Positions 60,586 through 64,000 of a DNA stretch of 64,000 nt are shown in pieces; the stretch's first letter is position 1; each line of letters opens with the position of its first letter. The DNA is from Rosa chinensis (taxonomy: Eukaryota; Streptophyta; Magnoliopsida; Rosales; Rosaceae). The DNA lies in the NCBI RefSeq assembly GCF_002994745.2, contig NC_037089.1, positions 2,706,001-2,770,000 on the forward strand, given 5' to 3'. The translations under genes were made by a program, and so were the position numbers. Under the pieces are notes generated by a model. That model was not told the origin of the DNA and made no database searches. It saw only the letters and a program-made list of their open reading frames with translations.

Positions 60586-61728
60586 TATAATTTAGAAAGA
60601 AAAGGACGCGACTCTGAAGATTTTGTGATGGAGAGGAGGAACCAACATTGGACGAGGAACAAAATCTAGTTAACGAGAGGAAGAATTTTTGTTTCGGCGA
60701 TTATCTAACCAATTATCTCTAAATTAATTAAGGATCGAAACCATGACGGAGATGGCTGGTGCGATGTCAGATTCTTCCTTGCTTTGATTGGTACACGCAC
60801 ATCCCTCAAAATAACTTTTTATATCTTCTTGTTGGTGAGCTGTGACTTGTTAGTAAGTTTATAATTATAAATATTATAGGTTTAATTCTCACTGATATAT
60901 GTAAGGATGGAGTGAGTTAAAGGTTTAAAAAAAAAAAAAAAACTTGATATACAAATGAGTAGTTGGTTTAACCAGGTACCTATAAACCATAAGACTATAT
61001 GACTTAAGCAGACAGTACCTACGTTCATACATTTATGTGTATATTTCATCCGAACTTTTCAATTTCCAAGGAAAGAAAAAAAGAAAAAACTCTTTCTATG
61101 ACGAGCCATCACCATCGCCTCCGTGGAACAAGGGTCCACCGGGATTGTCTCGAACAATACTGCCATTCTTGAACCGTATGCATGAACCAATTAAGATTTT
61201 GTGTTTTAAATGTATCTCTGGATCTTTGTGGTACGTAATTGCTATCGAATAGTGGCCATGTATGCAATTTGATATGTTTCGGCATCTATCTCTCAATGGA
61301 AATTGATGATATATATGTAAAATTTGATATAAAAAATAATAGAGGGATCAAACCGAGTGCATATATTCATGAACATCACTCTTTTTCACTTGTAGGGTTG
61401 AGACTCAACTATAGAAAGTCGTCGAGTTAGTGGAAATGGATCTCAATTCTCACTTGATTAAAACTAGACCATTACTTAACTCACTCCTTTTCTATTGGTT
61501 TTTCCTTCTTTAAGAAAAGCAAATTAAGATTGATAGGAAGACATGGGAAGCTAGTTAAAAGCAAACCCTCAATCGTCTCGATCTGATGTTGCAACTATGT
61601 CAATCTTAAAAATTGAATGATTACCTGCACAACAAATTAACTTTAAAAAGTTGCTAGTTACGTACAGTTTCGTTTCATAACTTCTAAAAGTTGATTAATT
61701 ACTAGTTATTGGTTCATTTATATTTATA
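60586..61728. other. intergenic DNA
   Basis: AT-rich, with no gene or repeat border seen. Confidence 0.5.
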
Positions 61729-62039
61729 TCTATACTATTATTAAGAGAAGAGGCTTTGTTAGCCAAAATTTGGCATATTTAACTCTGAAAGAGTAAAAAA
61801 CTTTGAAAATAAATTAAATCAGAAGGATAAATAAGACAATTATAAACAGATTTTTATTAAGAAAATTAAAAAGAAATGATTCCACAACCCTCGCTTTTCT
61901 CTTCCACTATTTTCTCTTTGCAATAACTACAAGTGAATCTACTTCTTCTGCAATAACTACCCACATTTTTAAAAAATAAAAATAAAAACAAAAAATAAAA
62001 AAATTTCGTACACATACAGAGCATGTGATTGCAGACTAG
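61729..62039 (+). mobile_element. short non-autonomous Helitron
   Basis: Starts TCTATACTATTATTAAGAG with the canonical TC and ends with a degenerate hairpin (CATACAGAGCATGTG), then ATTGCAGACTAG|T. Same family as 35284 and 62040. Confidence 0.72.
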
Positions 62040-62318
62040 TACTATTATTAAAAGAAGAGGGTTTGTTAGCCAAAATCTAAAATTTTGACAGAAATGACCC
62101 TAAAAAATTAATAAACTTTTAGAATTAATTAAATCAGAAAGATAATTAAGACATTTACAAAATATATTTTTATTAAAAAAATTAATAAAAAAAGTATCCA
62201 CAATCCACTTTTCTCTCCTCATTATCTTTTCTCTGCAATAATTAGCTCCGATATTTTATTTTTAAAAATAATAATAACTTGCACATGCACATGCAAAGCA
62301 TGTGTAGAGAAAGACTAG
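62040..62318 (+). mobile_element. second short Helitron abutting the first
   Basis: Starts TACTATTATTAAAAGAAGAG immediately after CTAG of the first and ends GCACATGCAAAGCATGTG, a clear hairpin, then TAGAGAAAGACTAG|T. Confidence 0.72.
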
Positions 62319-62599
62319 TATCTATAATTGGGCCATCCAGGATAAACATTCGTGTTACGTTGCTAATTCCATGCAAACTACTCTTATTAATTTCTCGTAC
62401 GTCTTACCTTTATATTGGTCCCCCAATTCTAATACATCCCCTTAATTTGCGTTATTAGTGATCTCAATTAAAAAAAAAATTGACCATTTACCCTAATTTG
62501 AAGGACTTTTTTCCCCCTTACACCACCCACTTATTTTCTTTTTTTTTCACTTACCCATAAAAACTCTAATCATTTCTTCCCTAATACCTAATTAATTTT

Positions 62600-63260
62600 T
62601 TTATATTTATTTTTGAGATTATTTTGCCCTCACTCATTTGTTTCATAAAGAGAGAGAAAATGAAAGAGAGAGAAGTCATAGAAGACTTTGCCAGAATCCG
62701 GTTACCGATCGTCGGAATCTCGTCACTGGTTACGGGACTTCGGTAACCAGAATCCAGTCACTGATCGCCGGACTTATCCGAAAACCTCGCCGGAGGTCCC
62801 TAAAGAGGTCATCAGAGATCTCATAGGTCACTAGAGAGGTTTATTGCCCCCTAATAAAACCTTTGTTGCCCCCCAAAGAGATCTCTGACGACCTCTTTGG
62901 AGACCTCCAGTAAGGTTTCATAAACCTTTGTTGCCTCCCAATAAACATTTATTATGGGGTAATAAAAATTTATGAAACCTTGTCGAAGGTCCTCAAAGTG
63001 GTCGTCGGAGATCTCATAGTTTGCCGGAGAGGTTTATTGCCTCCAATAAATATCTATTGGCCCCAATAAATATTTATTACCCCCAATAAACCTTTATGTC
63101 GCCAGAATGGGAACTAATCTCCTTAAAATTAAACAAATAAAACTTTGATTAAGAAAAAAAATGAGAAGACTACATCAATTCAAAAGATTTATTGGGGGGC
63201 AATTAACGTTTATTGTTCCCCAATAAAATAAATGTTTTATTAGGAGACAATAAAACATTT
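62600..63260. repeat. palindrome-rich region with many CCCCAATAAA / TTTATTG motifs
   Basis: An inverted pair (62792-62821 against 62878-62908, stem GGAGGTCC.., loop ~57 bp) sits in a ~75-bp direct repeat (62781-62860 and ~62976-63056). At least ten copies of TTTATTG or CAATAAA follow. Probably part of a DNA transposon; its ends were not found. Confidence 0.6.
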
Positions 63261-63651
63261 TTTTTCTTTTTTCTTTCCTTATAGGCCTTCTAGCCCCATT
63301 TTACCAAAAAAAGGAGAGAGAGAAGAGAAGAGACGAGGCCTGAATTCAACCTGTTCCTCTTCCTCCGGCGACCCGATCTTTAGCAGTAAGGTCCAATTTC
63401 TTTATCTTAATAAACATTTTCACACAGACAAAGTCATCATGAAATTGCTAGCTATACAAGGACTTTACATGAAGGTCATGCATGTTTCAAAGCCATACAA
63501 GTTCTGTTTTGTTTACAAGGAGGTCATGAATGCCGGCGAACCTGAATCTGACGACAACGGTGACAGAGAGAGAGAGAGGAGAGAGAGATCGAGTTGAGAG
63601 TGAGAGGAGGGAGGGCCGGATCTGATTGAGGTGACGAGCACCGGTTGTTGA

Positions 63652-63873
63652 CGTCCTCCGGGAGATTTAGCCCAAAGCCTTGTCCTCCTCCTCAATGACA
63701 CCCTCTCCGCCTCCAAACGTGCTGCCTTATCCGTTGCCGGTTGGAAGCTCAGATTCTTAAACAGGATTCGAAACCCGAAAGGGAGAGACGACTCAGACGA
63801 TGACATCAAAGGAGTCATCAGGAAGGAGAGGTTAATGTCGCTGGTTGCGGGGTTTGCGTTGTCGCTGGAGTGA
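63652..63873 (+). pseudogene. possible 3' coding fragment of unknown gene
   Basis: A 73-codon frame reads LAQSLVLLLNDTLSASKRAA, then LSVAGWKLRFLNRIRNPKG, then an Asp/Ser-rich stretch, ending LVAGFALSLE at TGA 63871-63873. It looks more protein-like than the antisense frame (63513-63818). I do not recognise the family; it may be a fragment carried by a transposon. Confidence 0.3.
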
Positions 63874-63914
63874 GAGGCGATGTTGCCGTGGAAGTCAAAG
63901 TCAGCAGAGAATTT

Positions 63915-63918
<4 letters not shown>

Positions 63919-64000
<82 letters not shown>
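63919..64000. repeat. (GA)n microsatellite reaching the window end
   Basis: Continuous GA dinucleotides for over 80 bases; the end is not in the window. Confidence 0.95.

Overview
The window is plant nuclear DNA: AT-rich, with spliced genes separated by many transposable elements and their relics. It holds no bacterial signals. Gene types (phytocyanins, a GH17 beta-1,3-glucanase, a thylakoid lumen protein, an MBD protein) and the repeat families fit a eudicot. Rosaceae is my guess from the general look of the repeats, and it is weakly supported.

Layout. 1-5823: a minus-strand Ty3/gypsy element whose other LTR lies off the left edge; its gag-pol carries four stops, each one C-to-T step from a common sense codon, and two opposing frameshifts. 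5824-~9600: a decayed plus-strand coding stretch with a long coiled coil, facing a minus-strand LTR/primer-site junction, probably one relic of a Tat-like element. 9780-14370: a LINE-like relic split by a complete hAT transposon (10050-13492, perfect 8-bp target duplication). 14420-14540: a small SINE-like insertion.

14743-41350: a phytocyanin (blue copper protein) cluster, all on the minus strand. A segment with three phytocyanin genes is present twice (block A ~15770-21420, block B ~25843-34830). The blocks differ mainly by insertions: a Pack-MULE and a TRIM in A; a Harbinger-type MITE, an unknown ~830-bp insert and a gag-only LTR element in B. The TRIM and the gag-only element sit at the same homologous base position. 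The spacer between blocks contains a hAT-like element with a captured kinase exon. Three phytocyanin genes look intact (26997-27565, 30380-31098, 40281-41258); five are broken. A run of abutting Helitron-like elements (35090-39909) lies between block B and the last phytocyanin gene.

42499-45014: GPI-type GH17 endo-beta-1,3-glucanase (minus, three exons). 49839-51631: thylakoid lumenal 16.5 kDa / MPH2-like gene (plus, four exons), convergent with 52275-54051: an MBD10/MBD11-like gene (minus, two exons). 54052-64000: gene-poor, with a probable 3.3-kb Helitron (minus), two abutting short Helitrons, a palindrome-rich CCCCAATAAA region and a terminal (GA)n tract.

The host genes form no pathway together. 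The main biological story is tandem duplication and uneven decay of the phytocyanins, with the duplicate blocks serving as natural filled/empty controls for transposon insertions. Exon borders were read by eye from GT/AG sites and reading-frame agreement; no alignment or search was run.
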